Shown: positions 26,056 through 33,794 of the stretch, in pieces | How the letters are laid out: each line of letters starts with the position of its first letter | Position numbering within the stretch: position 1 is the first letter of the stretch | Assembly (NCBI GenBank): GCA_049291875.1 | Contig: JBATQE010000003.1 | Coordinates: forward strand, 1 to 64,000 | Direction of reading: 5' to 3' | DNA length: 64,000 bases | From: CTSOIL-112 sp049291875 | GTDB taxonomy: Bacteria > Pseudomonadota > Gammaproteobacteria > Burkholderiales > Burkholderiaceae | Position numbers and translations under genes: made by a program | Notes under the pieces: model-generated | The model's database searches: none | Seen by the model: only the letters and a program-made list of their open reading frames with translations | Told to the model about the DNA's origin: nothing

Positions 26056-26632
26056 TTTCGCGCTCCTCATGGTCGTCATCATCTTGATCGTGTTTTTTGT
26101 GTTCACCGCGTTTTTTGTGGTGTTCACGGTATTCATGTTCATCGTCATCGCGTTCGCCATAGGAATCATTCGGCTGTACGGATGGAATCGCTTGCGCCAT
26201 GCTGTTGCCCAAAATGGTTCCGCTGTCGGCATTCACATAAATTTTGCCTTGCGCAAACGGCACTTCGTAAGCCAAGCGACCGCCGTAGCGCACCAGTTCC
26301 GGCGTGCCTTGTATGCGTGCGGAAGGTTGTGCCTGCTGCGCGATTTGTTGCGCTTGCGCGCTGCTCAAACGCGTGGATGGTGCGGCAGACGGGTTCGGGG
26401 TAGTTGCTGTATGGGCAGTTTGGGCTGGCGGCAGTGCGGATGACGCTGAGGCGAGCAACGCGCCATTCTCCGATGGCGCAACCAACGGTGCGCCCGACTG
26501 CGGCGCAGACAATGGAGGAGCAGAGTTATTTTCGGCTACGCTGCCCTCTTGCATTTTGGCAAACACACTGCCCAAAAACACCAAGGCAAAAGCGGACAAA
26601 GCACCTGCAATGATGAGTAAACGTTTGTTCAT
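26048..26632 (-). CDS. PepSY-domain protein with His/Asp-rich C-terminal tail
   Basis: This is an exported or membrane-tethered protein. Residues 1-25 form a signal anchor (LLIIAGALSAFALVFLGSVFA). Residues 30-87 are a Ser/Ala/Pro-rich linker, and residues 88-143 resemble a PepSY domain (LSSAQAQQIAQQ...LVRYGGRLAYEVPFAQGKIYVNADSGTILG). The last 35 residues are a striking tract of His, Asp, Glu and Lys (RDDDEHEYREHHKKRGEHKK then HDQDDDDHEE), a probable metal-binding tail. AAAGGAG gives a strong ribosome-binding site. It heads the leftward operon and is divergent from a two-component system whose kinase carries a similar tract. Confidence 0.8.
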   Translation of the reverse strand: MNKRLLIIAGALSAFALVFLGSVFAKMQEGSVAENNSAPPLSAPQSGAPLVAPSENGALLASASSALPPAQTAHTATTPNPSAAPSTRLSSAQAQQIAQQAQPSARIQGTPELVRYGGRLAYEVPFAQGKIYVNADSGTILGNSMAQAIPSVQPNDSYGERDDDEHEYREHHKKRGEHKKHDQDDDDHEERENV

Positions 26633-26653
26633 GACACTCCTTTCTAATCTTTT

Positions 26654-26697
26654 CTAAGGAAATACGGAAAAAGTAAAATCCTATTTTTTCCGCATTT
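26654..26697. repeat. Miniature TTAA-type repeat, copy 1
   Basis: This 44-bp palindromic unit opens CTAAGGAAATACGGAAAAAG and closes CTATTTTTTCCGCATTTT. The first 16 bases match the ends of the long elements at 45 and 19710. It folds into a hairpin (GGAAAAAGTA against TATTTTTTCC). It lies in the divergent region between the PepSY gene and the response regulator, so it may influence their promoters. Confidence 0.7.
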
Positions 26698-26755
26698 TTC
26701 AAACTTCTTAATGAAGACATTGAAATACACTACGGCGTCATGGTAGCCAAACGGA

Positions 26756-26772
26756 CTTAAGAGAGGATTAAC
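26756..26772 (+). promoter_or_regulatory. Possible weaker QseB/PmrA-type box
   Basis: CTTAAGAGAGGATTAAC has two half-sites resembling CTTAA at the same 11-bp period as the better box at 26831. It is closer to the PepSY operon, so it could serve the divergent promoter. It is a weak match. Confidence 0.35.
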
Positions 26773-26830
26773 GTTGTGTCAAGTTTTGTAAAGTTGCTCA
26801 AATTGTTTGCGTCTTTGTGCCATGAAAACG

Positions 26831-26847
26831 CTTAACTTTGTCTTAAT
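26831..26847 (+). promoter_or_regulatory. QseB/PmrA-type direct-repeat box upstream of the response regulator
   Basis: CTTAACTTTGTCTTAAT matches CTTAAN-N5-CTTAAN, the known tandem half-site pattern of PmrA/QseB OmpR-family regulators. A -10-like TATGAT (26858-26863) follows 10 bp later, and the ATG is at 26888. This is the geometry of an activated, self-regulated promoter. Confidence 0.65.
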
Positions 26848-26887
26848 GCCTTCATGCTATGATAAAGCGTTCAATACGGAGTATTTT

Positions 26888-27541
26888 ATGCGTTTACTAT
26901 TGGTAGAAGACAATCAGGCGCTGGCCGAGGCCATCTGTCTGGGGATGAAAGGTTTGGGGCATACCATCGATGCGGTGCACAGCGCCGAGCATGGTTTGCT
27001 GTCGATTCAAAGCGAATCCTTCGACGCAGTCTTGCTCGACATCAATTTGCCGAATATGAGCGGCTTACAGTTGCTGCAAAAAATCCGTGCGCAAGGGCAA
27101 CACACCGCGGTCATCATGCTGACCGCGCGCGATACCACCGCCGATAAAATCGCCGGTCTGGACATGGGTGCGGACGATTATTTGGTCAAACCGTTTGATT
27201 TGGACGAGCTGGACGCGCGTTTGCGTGCGGTGATTCGCCGACTGTCGGGCAGTGAGGTGAATGTGCTGTCGCGCGGCGATTTAAGCATGGATATTGAAGG
27301 ACACGCCGTGCATTGCCATGGCGAACTGGTGAATCTGTCGCGCAAGGAATTCAACGTTTTGCAAATTTTATTGGAGGCCAATGGCCGCGTCGTCACCAAC
27401 AGCGCGCTCGAATCCAAGCTGTACTCGTGGGATGAGGAAATCGCCAGCAACAGCATCCAAGTACAAATTTCCAATCTGCGCAAAAAGCTCGGTAAAGAAC
27501 GCATCAAAACCTTAGTCGGTATTGGGTACTGCATTGAATAG
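26888..27541 (+). CDS. OmpR-family response regulator (QseB/PmrA-like)
   Basis: This 217 aa DNA-binding regulator is phosphorylated by the adjacent kinase. The receiver domain (1-115) has MRLLLVEDN with the acidic pocket, the phospho-acceptor Asp in FDAVLLDINLPNMSG (Asp51), Thr in IIMLTARDT and the Lys in DDYLVKPF. The C-terminal winged helix has LSRKEFNVLQILLEANGRVVTNSALESKLYSWDEEIASNSIQVQISNLRKKLG, typical of the QseB/PmrA branch. ATG 26888 begins the domain exactly; the longer frame from 26807 would cover the operator. It overlaps the kinase gene. Confidence 0.93.
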   Translation: MRLLLVEDNQALAEAICLGMKGLGHTIDAVHSAEHGLLSIQSESFDAVLLDINLPNMSGLQLLQKIRAQGQHTAVIMLTARDTTADKIAGLDMGADDYLVKPFDLDELDARLRAVIRRLSGSEVNVLSRGDLSMDIEGHAVHCHGELVNLSRKEFNVLQILLEANGRVVTNSALESKLYSWDEEIASNSIQVQISNLRKKLGKERIKTLVGIGYCIE

Positions 27542-29015
27542 TCATCACCGCCAATCCTCATCGAAAACCCACGCCATCAGCACCCGCTTGCTGATCTGGA
27601 GTTTTTCCGTCTTGGTGCTGGCCGGTATTTTGGCGGCGGCACAATTGGCCGTCAGCGTGCGCAAAGAAATGCGCGAGCTGGTTGATGCCAATCTGATGCA
27701 GTATGCTTCCAGCCTGTACATGCTGGAGCAGCAGGTGCAGGGCTATGGCCATGTATCCGAACCGTTGAACTTAGATAAGCACCATGATGACGATCACAAC
27801 GATGGCGACGATGACGATAAGAAAGATAAACAGCACAAAAGCGTCAACACCATCAAACCCACAGCAAAAACCAAAGTCTCCTCCGAGTTTTACAGCGGCT
27901 ACGCCGTCGCCTTTCAAATCTGGGACGCGCCCACCGCACAACTGATCATTCGTTCGGCGAGCGCACCCGAATCGCCGCTGACCACATTTGTGCAAGGTTT
28001 TTCCGACCAAACCGTTGGCGATCAACAATGGCGCACCTATGTTCACGTAGACCGCGAACAGCGGCGTGTCATCATGGTGGCGCAGGAACAACTGCTGACC
28101 GACCATTTGATTCAAGAAATCGTCACGCGCCTGATTTCCCCGATCGCTTTGGGCTTTGTGCTGCTGCTCGGGCTGTTTTATGCTCTGATTCGCCGCAGCC
28201 TGCGTCCGCTGGAGGCGCTGAATCAGGCGGTCGCAGCGCGTTCACCGATTGATTTGCGCCCGATTGAATTGCCGCACGCGCCCAAGGAAATCGCACCGGT
28301 GGTGCATTCGATCAACACTTTGATGCATTCACTGGAAGAGTCACTGAATAAGGAGCGGCATTTCACCGGCAATGCAGCACACGAATTGCGCACGCCGCTC
28401 TCGGTCATTGACACACTGACGCAAACTGCGATCAAGACGCAAGACCTCAGCCTGTTGCCGAAAATCAAAAGCGCGACCGATCATGCGCGACGGCAGATTG
28501 AGCAATTGCTCACCTTGGCGCGTTTGGACGCAAACGCCGGCTTGAGCCAAGTGCAGACCGTCAACCTCTACACCTGCGCGCAGACGGTGATCGCCGATCT
28601 GTTCAACATCCGCCGCAAAAACGTGGAAATTCAACTGCACGGCGACGCGAACACCACGGTGCAAAGCACACAGGAGCTGATGTATATTTTGCTCAAAAAC
28701 ATCATTGAAAACGCCATCACGCACACGCCTGAACGGACTCCTGATGGCGCGCTCGGCAGTATTCATGTCCACATTGAGCAAACACCAACTCCACAAATCC
28801 GTGTCACCGACTCGGGGAGCGGCATTGCACCCGAACAATTACAACGCATCACCGAGCGCTTTTACCGCGCCGAACAGAAGCATGATGGCTTCGGCATCGG
28901 CTTGTCGATTGTGCAGCGCATTTGTCAATTGCACCAAGCCCAACTGACCATTACCAATCGCACCGACGGACACAGCGGTTTAGAGGTGCGCATCATATTC
29001 GACGAACCCCATTAA
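27534..29015 (+). CDS. Sensor histidine kinase with His/Asp-rich periplasmic tract
   Basis: This is a QseC/PmrB-like membrane kinase of about 493 aa. TM1 (about 17-38) precedes a periplasmic sensor region of ~150 aa, and TM2 is at about 202-220. HAMP, the HisKA motif FTGNAAHELRTPLS (phospho-His about 283) and the HATPase motifs (IIENAITHTP, VTDSGSGIAPE, GFGIGLSIVQRICQLH) follow. The sensor region contains a dense tract DKHHDDDHNDGDDDDKKD (about 82-99) that looks like a metal ligand site. No ATG precedes TM1, so translation probably starts at a TTG (27534 or 27522) overlapping the regulator stop by 8 or 20 bp. The signal could be a metal cation; this is inference. Confidence 0.88.
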   Translation: MNSHHRQSSSKTHAISTRLLIWSFSVLVLAGILAAAQLAVSVRKEMRELVDANLMQYASSLYMLEQQVQGYGHVSEPLNLDKHHDDDHNDGDDDDKKDKQHKSVNTIKPTAKTKVSSEFYSGYAVAFQIWDAPTAQLIIRSASAPESPLTTFVQGFSDQTVGDQQWRTYVHVDREQRRVIMVAQEQLLTDHLIQEIVTRLISPIALGFVLLLGLFYALIRRSLRPLEALNQAVAARSPIDLRPIELPHAPKEIAPVVHSINTLMHSLEESLNKERHFTGNAAHELRTPLSVIDTLTQTAIKTQDLSLLPKIKSATDHARRQIEQLLTLARLDANAGLSQVQTVNLYTCAQTVIADLFNIRRKNVEIQLHGDANTTVQSTQELMYILLKNIIENAITHTPERTPDGALGSIHVHIEQTPTPQIRVTDSGSGIAPEQLQRITERFYRAEQKHDGFGIGLSIVQRICQLHQAQLTITNRTDGHSGLEVRIIFDEPH

Positions 29016-29197
29016 AAATTCGCCTGTTATTCGCCCGTTACTTAAGCCCACACCACATTAGGACGCGTACTTCACAAAGTATCCGCAAAAAACGAATACA
29101 ATATCTCCATAAATCAGAACAAATTTAGGGAAGGCCGCAGCCCAGTTACACTCGATGGGCGCACCGATGATTTGACTGACTCAGAAAAGGAGACCGC

Positions 29198-29614
29198 ATG
29201 GCACATACTTGGCTAATTCTCGCCGGTTTATTACTGATCGCCGAGCTGCTCTCCGGTACATTTTACTTGTTGATGTTGGCCATCGCCGCATTGGGCGCGT
29301 GGTTGTCCATGAAAATGGGCGTAGACTTTTTGACGCAAACGGTCGTCTTTCTCATTGGGTCGGCGATTTTAACCGTGCTCACGCGCCGTTATCGCTACCG
29401 CATCAATGCCCGCAATCGCCCCAACCTCGCTGAAAATCTGGACGCCGGTGAAATCATCACCGTCCAAGACTGGGATAACGGCATCGGACGCACACATTAC
29501 CGCGGCACGAATTGGGCGGTACAACTGGAAACCGCCGATCAAGCACCGCTGACCGATGGCTCATACCGAATCGTTCGCTTGGACGGTACGCGCATTCGGG
29601 TTGAACGTCTATAA
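29198..29614 (+). CDS. NfeD-family membrane protein
   Basis: This 138 aa short NfeD protein has two or three N-terminal membrane helices (LILAGLLLIAELLSGTFYLLMLAIAALGAWL and TVVFLIGSAILTVLT). A soluble OB-fold domain follows (GEIITVQDWDNGIGRTHYRGTNWAVQLE and the IVRLDGTRIRVERL end). Such proteins partner with SPFH/stomatin proteins in membrane microdomain or protein quality control, and the SPFH gene lies 74 bp downstream. AAAGGAGA gives a strong ribosome-binding site. Confidence 0.88.
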   Translation: MAHTWLILAGLLLIAELLSGTFYLLMLAIAALGAWLSMKMGVDFLTQTVVFLIGSAILTVLTRRYRYRINARNRPNLAENLDAGEIITVQDWDNGIGRTHYRGTNWAVQLETADQAPLTDGSYRIVRLDGTRIRVERL

Positions 29615-29688
29615 CGCTCAGCCTGTTTTAATCTTGCAATCTTGCACTCTTGTTTCAGCCCTTAACTCACTTTTACAAAAGGACTCAC

Positions 29689-30606
29689 ATGGAATTATTT
29701 TCTTTACCGCTTATCATTTTGATTCTCGCCATCGTCTTTGTCACGCAAGCCGTCAAAGTCGTTCCGCAACAAAGCGCGTGGGTACTCGAACGCTTTGGTA
29801 AATACAACCGCACCCTTTTGCCCGGCCTGAACATCATTGTGCCGTTTGTTGACCGCGTGGCCTATCGTCACTCACTCAAAGAAATTCCGATGGATGTGCC
29901 GAGCCAAGTCTGTATCACCCGCGACAACACACAATTACAAGTGGACGGCGTGATCTATTTCCAAGTCACCGATCCGATGAAAGCCTCATACGGCTCGTCC
30001 AACTTCGTATTCGCCATCACCCAGCTGGCGCAAACCAGCCTGCGTAGCGTGATCGGTAAACTCGAATTGGATCGCACCTTTGAAGAACGTGAAATGATCA
30101 ACACGCAAGTAGTCAGCGCATTGGACGAAGCGGCCGCCAACTGGGGCGTGAAAGTCCTACGCTACGAGATCAAAGATTTGGTGCCACCGGCAGAAATTCT
30201 GCGCGCGATGCAAGCGCAAATCACCGCCGAGCGTGAAAAACGCGCGCTGATCGCCGCCTCCGAAGGTCGTAAGCAAGAGCAAATCAACATCGCCACTGGT
30301 GAACGCGAGGCCTCCATTGCCCGTTCCGAAGGTGAAAAACAAGCCGCGATCAACCGCGCGCAAGGTGAAGCCGCCGCGATTCTATCAATCGCCGAAGCGA
30401 ACGCCACCGCCGTGCGTCAGATTGGTGAAGCAACCCAAGCCGAAGGCGGTATGAACGCCGTGAACCTGAAAGTCGCGGAACAATACGTCGCCGCATTCCA
30501 AAACATGGCGAAAAACAGCAATACCCTCGTCGTACCGGCCAATATGGGCGATTTGTCCACACTCGTCACCGGCGCGATGAAAATCATCGAAAGCCAAAAG
30601 AAATAA
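29689..30606 (+). CDS. qmcA: SPFH/stomatin-like membrane protein (QmcA type)
   Basis: This 305 aa inner-membrane band-7 protein forms oligomers that scaffold membrane proteases or domains. It has an N-terminal helix (3-22) and the SPFH domain from KVVPQQSAWVLERFGKYNRTLLPGLNIIVPF to LELDRTFEEREMINTQVVSALDEAAANWGV. Next comes the signature RYEIKDLVPPAEILRAMQAQITAEREKRA, and then a long Ala/Glu-rich coiled coil (about 185-265). The start at 29689 has AAAAGGA; the 13-residue extension upstream lacks support. It forms a two-gene unit with nfeD. Confidence 0.93.
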   Translation: MELFSLPLIILILAIVFVTQAVKVVPQQSAWVLERFGKYNRTLLPGLNIIVPFVDRVAYRHSLKEIPMDVPSQVCITRDNTQLQVDGVIYFQVTDPMKASYGSSNFVFAITQLAQTSLRSVIGKLELDRTFEEREMINTQVVSALDEAAANWGVKVLRYEIKDLVPPAEILRAMQAQITAEREKRALIAASEGRKQEQINIATGEREASIARSEGEKQAAINRAQGEAAAILSIAEANATAVRQIGEATQAEGGMNAVNLKVAEQYVAAFQNMAKNSNTLVVPANMGDLSTLVTGAMKIIESQKK

Positions 30607-30623
30607 TGCACCTCATGGCTCCA

Positions 30624-30676
30624 ACACCGTCTTCATACGATTGCGGAGAACTTGAGTAAGTCGTATGGGCCGGTGT
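30624..30676 (+). promoter_or_regulatory. Long stem-loop in the qmcA-nlpE intergenic region
   Basis: ACACCG...CGGTGT and CATACGA...TCGTATG nest into a ~53-nt hairpin with a 20-nt loop, 18 bp after the qmcA stop. A T-rich stretch (TTTATTTTTT) follows only ~15 bp later, so it may be a weak terminator, a processing site, or a leader structure of the lipoprotein gene. Confidence 0.45.
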
Positions 30677-30708
30677 CATACCAGCCCTTTATTTTTTAGG
30701 AGAAAATT

Positions 30709-31536
30709 ATGACAGCACCATGCAAACACCTGCGCTTCGGTTTGACCATCGCCGCTTTGGCCGCATTAGGCACACTGAGCGCCTGCACCACCGCACCAAC
30801 GGCAGGCACGACAGGCACACTGGGCAAAGCGCCCGGCATTGTCATCATTCCCGTACCGGTACCGACCCCCACTCCAACAATGCCGGATGCACATACCACG
30901 CGCGACAGCGTTGATTGGCCGGGCTACTATACCGGAACCATTCCGTGCGCGAGCTGCGAAGGCATTCAAGTCTGGCTGAATTTAACCGAAGCAGGCAAAA
31001 ACACCCGCTACAGCTTGGTCGAAAACTATCTGGGTAAAAAAGGCCGCGCCTTTAACAGCTCAGGCAATGCCGCTTGGCGTGCCAACGGCTCCGTGATTGA
31101 CCTAAAAGGTAAAGACGAAAGCCGCGCCTTGTTCATTGGCGAAAATTTTGCTGAGTTCCTGCCCGAAGGACAAAACCGCGCCACAGGTCAATCCAACTAT
31201 ACCCTGCACAAACAAGACAGCTTCACGAGGCAGAACTGGCAACTGCTGGTAGACCCGCGACAGGTACGAGTCGAACGCAAAAACGGCGTCAACTTTGTGC
31301 GCTTTCCCGCCCTGCTGAACAGCAAAAAAGTTGAACAAGGCGGCCATCGCTCATTAACCGCAAGCTATGTCATCAACTGCGCGAAGAAACAATACGACAT
31401 GCCAACGGTCAAATACTACGAAAAACCGTTCGCTACCGGCAAATTGATTTACCAAACCAACCGCAATGGCGGCAACTGGCTACCGACCCAAAATGACGGC
31501 GTTTTGCGTCAAGCGGCAGAGCAATATTGCCGATAA
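30709..31536 (+). CDS. NlpE-like outer-membrane lipoprotein with extra C-terminal domain
   Basis: The 275 aa product has a lipoprotein signal ending GTLSAC (Cys26), a Thr/Pro-rich linker, and an NlpE N-terminal-like domain. That domain begins WPGYYTGTIPCASCEGIQVWLNL and contains the CxxC pair Cys80/Cys83. NlpE proteins relay copper and surface or lipoprotein-traffic stress. The second half (about 175-275) is not NlpE; VRFPALLNSKKVEQGG, SYVINCAKKQYDMPTVKYY and the terminal QYC recall surface-adhesin-E-like domains, so this may be a fusion. AGGAGAAA precedes the ATG. The function is not certain. Confidence 0.72.
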   Translation: MTAPCKHLRFGLTIAALAALGTLSACTTAPTAGTTGTLGKAPGIVIIPVPVPTPTPTMPDAHTTRDSVDWPGYYTGTIPCASCEGIQVWLNLTEAGKNTRYSLVENYLGKKGRAFNSSGNAAWRANGSVIDLKGKDESRALFIGENFAEFLPEGQNRATGQSNYTLHKQDSFTRQNWQLLVDPRQVRVERKNGVNFVRFPALLNSKKVEQGGHRSLTASYVINCAKKQYDMPTVKYYEKPFATGKLIYQTNRNGGNWLPTQNDGVLRQAAEQYCR

Positions 31537-31567
31537 ATCATCATCTTACGCGCTTTTTCTAAACCCT

Positions 31568-31596
31568 ACGGGAAGTCCATCGACTTCCCGTTTGTC
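31568..31596 (+). terminator. Probable terminator of the nlpE-like gene
   Basis: ACGGGAAGTC and GACTTCCCGT pair around a CATC loop and are followed by a short TTTG run. It lies 32 bp after the stop. Confidence 0.6.
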
Positions 31597-31757
31597 ATAA
31601 AAAATACTGAAAAATCCGCAAAATCGGCAGCAAAACGGCTACAATGCCAGCGTCGCAAAGCCACACATTGCGATCCCCTATTTTTATCAATCACTGCTAT
31701 GACATCCGCTATGTCGGCTTGCTCATATTAGGTACATCACTTGAAAAAGGATACATC

Positions 31758-32225
31758 ATGGCATCAATCAATAAAGTCATTCTCGTTGGCAATCTGGGGC
31801 GCGATCCCGAAGTGCGTTACACACCGGACAACAACGCCATCACCAATATTTCTGTCGCCACCACTGACCGCTACAAAGACAAACACACCGGCGAGCAAAA
31901 AGAAATCACCGAATGGCATCGCGTGGTTTTTTTCAACCGTTTGGCCGAAATCGCCGGCGAATATCTGAAAAAAGGCTCGCAAGTCTACATCGAAGGCCGT
32001 CTGCGCACGCGCAAATGGACCGACCAATCAGGCGTGGATAAATACACCACCGAAATCATCGCCGATCAAATGCAAATGCTCGGCAGCCGCGGCGGTAGTG
32101 GCGGCGGCAGCGGCGGCGTAGCCTATGACGACAGCTATGGCGCACCGGCAGCCGCACCTGCTCCGGCACGAGCACCTGCTGCGAGAAAACCAGTGGATGA
32201 TTTGGAAGACGATATTCCGTTCTGA
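31758..32225 (+). CDS. ssb: Single-stranded DNA-binding protein
   Basis: SSB coats single-stranded DNA during replication, repair and recombination. The 155 aa protein begins MASINKVILVGNLGRDPEVRYTP and has the OB-fold segments ITNISVATTDRY, WHRVVFFNRLAEIAGEYLKKGSQVYIEGRLRTRKW and TEIIADQMQML. A Gly-rich then Ala/Pro-rich linker leads to the conserved acidic tip DDLEDDIPF that recruits partner proteins. AAAAAGGA lies before ATG 31758; the upstream frame is not conserved. Confidence 0.97.
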   Translation: MASINKVILVGNLGRDPEVRYTPDNNAITNISVATTDRYKDKHTGEQKEITEWHRVVFFNRLAEIAGEYLKKGSQVYIEGRLRTRKWTDQSGVDKYTTEIIADQMQMLGSRGGSGGGSGGVAYDDSYGAPAAAPAPARAPAARKPVDDLEDDIPF

Positions 32226-32247
32226 TCAAACGCTTTATCAGCACATC

Positions 32248-32287
32248 ATAAAAAATCCCCAAAGCAATGCCTTGGGGATTTTTATTG
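32248..32287. terminator. Terminator of ssb
   Basis: ATCCCCAA(AG)...(CC)TTGGGGAT is followed by TTTTTATT, with A-runs on the other side. It serves ssb and possibly the convergent OmpA gene. Confidence 0.85.
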
Positions 32288-32335
32288 TGACGGATGACCG
32301 AGCAACACCAAGCCACCACCGACGCATTACGTTAT

Positions 32336-33058
32336 TTAATAGCGAATACTGCTTGGATAGATGAACACCTCCACGCGGCGATTGGTCGCACGCCCTTGTG
32401 CCGTTTCATTGCTCATGACAGGCTGACTGGCTCCACGACCATACACCTGCATTTGGCTTGCGGCAACGCCTGTGCTTTCCAAATAGTTACGCACGCTCGT
32501 CGCTCGCGCCAACGAGAGCGTTTGATTGGCCATTTCCGAGCCAGTATTATCCGTGTGTCCGATAATGACCACGCGGCTATTACCCGAACCAGATGAGCGA
32601 ATCACACGAGAGAGTTTTTCCAATGTACTCAAATAGCCATCCCGAATCACTGCGCTGCCAGTATTAAATCCGGCATCACCGGATACATTCACCCGCATGG
32701 AGCCGTCGGCCATTTTAACCATATCCAAACCGTCGGTATTGTTCGCATCACGAATCACTTGCGCGTTCGGCTCGGCGGAATCCCGCATGATTTCAGCTTT
32801 TTTGTCTTCGTAATTGTGTCCGACAATACCGCCAATCAGGCCGCCAATGGCTGCACCGATTACCGTGCCGTCGGTGTTTTTGCCGATGACATTGCCCAAT
32901 GCACCGCCAATCACCGCACCTGTACCGACTCCGATGGCCGTTTGATCTTGCTGAGTGGGGACAGTGCTACAGGCCACCAAGCTGAGGCTGAGCGCAGCGG
33001 CTACGGTGAGGCGCATCCAATGCATCGATTGGCGGGGATTGGTTGTCTTTTGTGTCAT
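32336..33058 (-). CDS. OmpA-family lipoprotein with glycine zipper (YiaD-like)
   Basis: This 240 aa outer-membrane lipoprotein binds peptidoglycan. The signal ends LSLVAC (Cys about 30). A glycine-zipper region (about 40-90: GVGTGAVIGGALGNVIG, then GAAIGGLIGGIVGHNYEDKK) may insert in or associate with membrane. The C-terminal OmpA domain (about 125-225) has VVIIGHTDNTGSEMANQTLSLARATSVRNYLE and GRGASQPVMSNETAQGRATNRRVEV with the diaminopimelate-binding Asp and Arg. The second ATG (33058) has better spacing to TTTGGA than the ATG at 33064. It neighbours another glycine-zipper lipoprotein gene. Confidence 0.9.
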   Translation of the reverse strand: MTQKTTNPRQSMHWMRLTVAAALSLSLVACSTVPTQQDQTAIGVGTGAVIGGALGNVIGKNTDGTVIGAAIGGLIGGIVGHNYEDKKAEIMRDSAEPNAQVIRDANNTDGLDMVKMADGSMRVNVSGDAGFNTGSAVIRDGYLSTLEKLSRVIRSSGSGNSRVVIIGHTDNTGSEMANQTLSLARATSVRNYLESTGVAASQMQVYGRGASQPVMSNETAQGRATNRRVEVFIYPSSIRY

Positions 33059-33175
33059 GTTCATTCCAAAGAGCTTTATATAGAAAAGCGATCAATTGAT
33101 CTCGTGCTGCCATAAGATCAATTAACCGCATTCATCACTATTGCGATGATTTACAACGATTGAGGGTAAAAAGGA

Positions 33176-33421
33176 TCAATATTTACGTTTATCCCAGTCG
33201 CTGCCAACTGCCGCGCCGACTGCGCCGCCAACCACTGCACCACCCACGGTGCTACCGGTTGAGCCGCCAATGGCGTTACCCAAAACACCACCGATGGCAG
33301 CGCCTGTACCCGCGCCAATGGCGGTATTGGTTTGTTGGCGTGACATGCCGCTGTTCGCGCAGCCGGTCAAAGCCAAGCCCATCAGTGTCACCATAGCGAC
33401 AGAACCTAAAGTGCGTTTCAT
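33176..33421 (-). CDS. Glycine-zipper lipoprotein (small)
   Basis: This small 81 aa lipoprotein has the signal MKRTLGSVAMVTLMGLALTGC. The rest is almost wholly a glycine zipper (AIGAGTGAAIGGVLGNAIGGSTGSTVGGAVVGGAVGAAVG), ending in SDWDKRKY. The OsmB/SlyB-type fold suggests a role in envelope integrity. GGAGG lies 6 bp before ATG 33421 and directly abuts the ATG at 33427, so the inner start is preferred. It resembles the zipper of the adjacent OmpA-like protein, suggesting shared ancestry or joint function. Confidence 0.85.
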   Translation of the reverse strand: MKRTLGSVAMVTLMGLALTGCANSGMSRQQTNTAIGAGTGAAIGGVLGNAIGGSTGSTVGGAVVGGAVGAAVGSDWDKRKY

Positions 33422-33427
33422 ATTCAT

Positions 33428-33794
33428 CCTCCATTAAATTATCAAATACGCCCATCATTTTTGACGGATGTATGGGCGTAATGCGTTCAAGCGTATTTTG
33501 GTTGACACGCATTGGATGGCACTTTTCCGCACAATTGATTGCCCCGTAGCGACCCAAACTACCGTACAATACTGTTTATAAACATCTTTTGATATCTATT
33601 AAGGAAATACGGAAAAAGTAAAACCCTACTTTTTCCGTGCTTAGTATTGGAAATCTTGTCAGGGAACCTTGACAAGATTTGAGCAAAATCAAAATGTTAA
33701 AGTTGCGGATGCTTTCAAGTATGCTTGCCTATGTAAATGCTTGAGCTTAAAAACATACTTACTCCGCGTTTTCTTAAGTCTATTGAGTCCTGCC
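33428..33794. other. Intergenic region with miniature repeat
   Basis: This 367-bp gap lies between the glycine-zipper gene and hemJ. Apart from the short palindromic repeat at 33599-33644 I see no gene. A frame continuing upstream of hemJ to 33669 lacks conservation. Confidence 0.5.
33599..33644. repeat. Miniature TTAA-type repeat, copy 2
   Basis: This 46-bp unit TTAAGGAAATACGGAAAAAG...CTACTTTTTCCGTGCTTAG shares its first 16 bases with the long elements. It has a perfect inner inverted repeat GGAAAAAGTA/TACTTTTTCC around AAACCC. It is nearly identical to the unit at 26654-26697, apart from a few substitutions. Confidence 0.75.
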
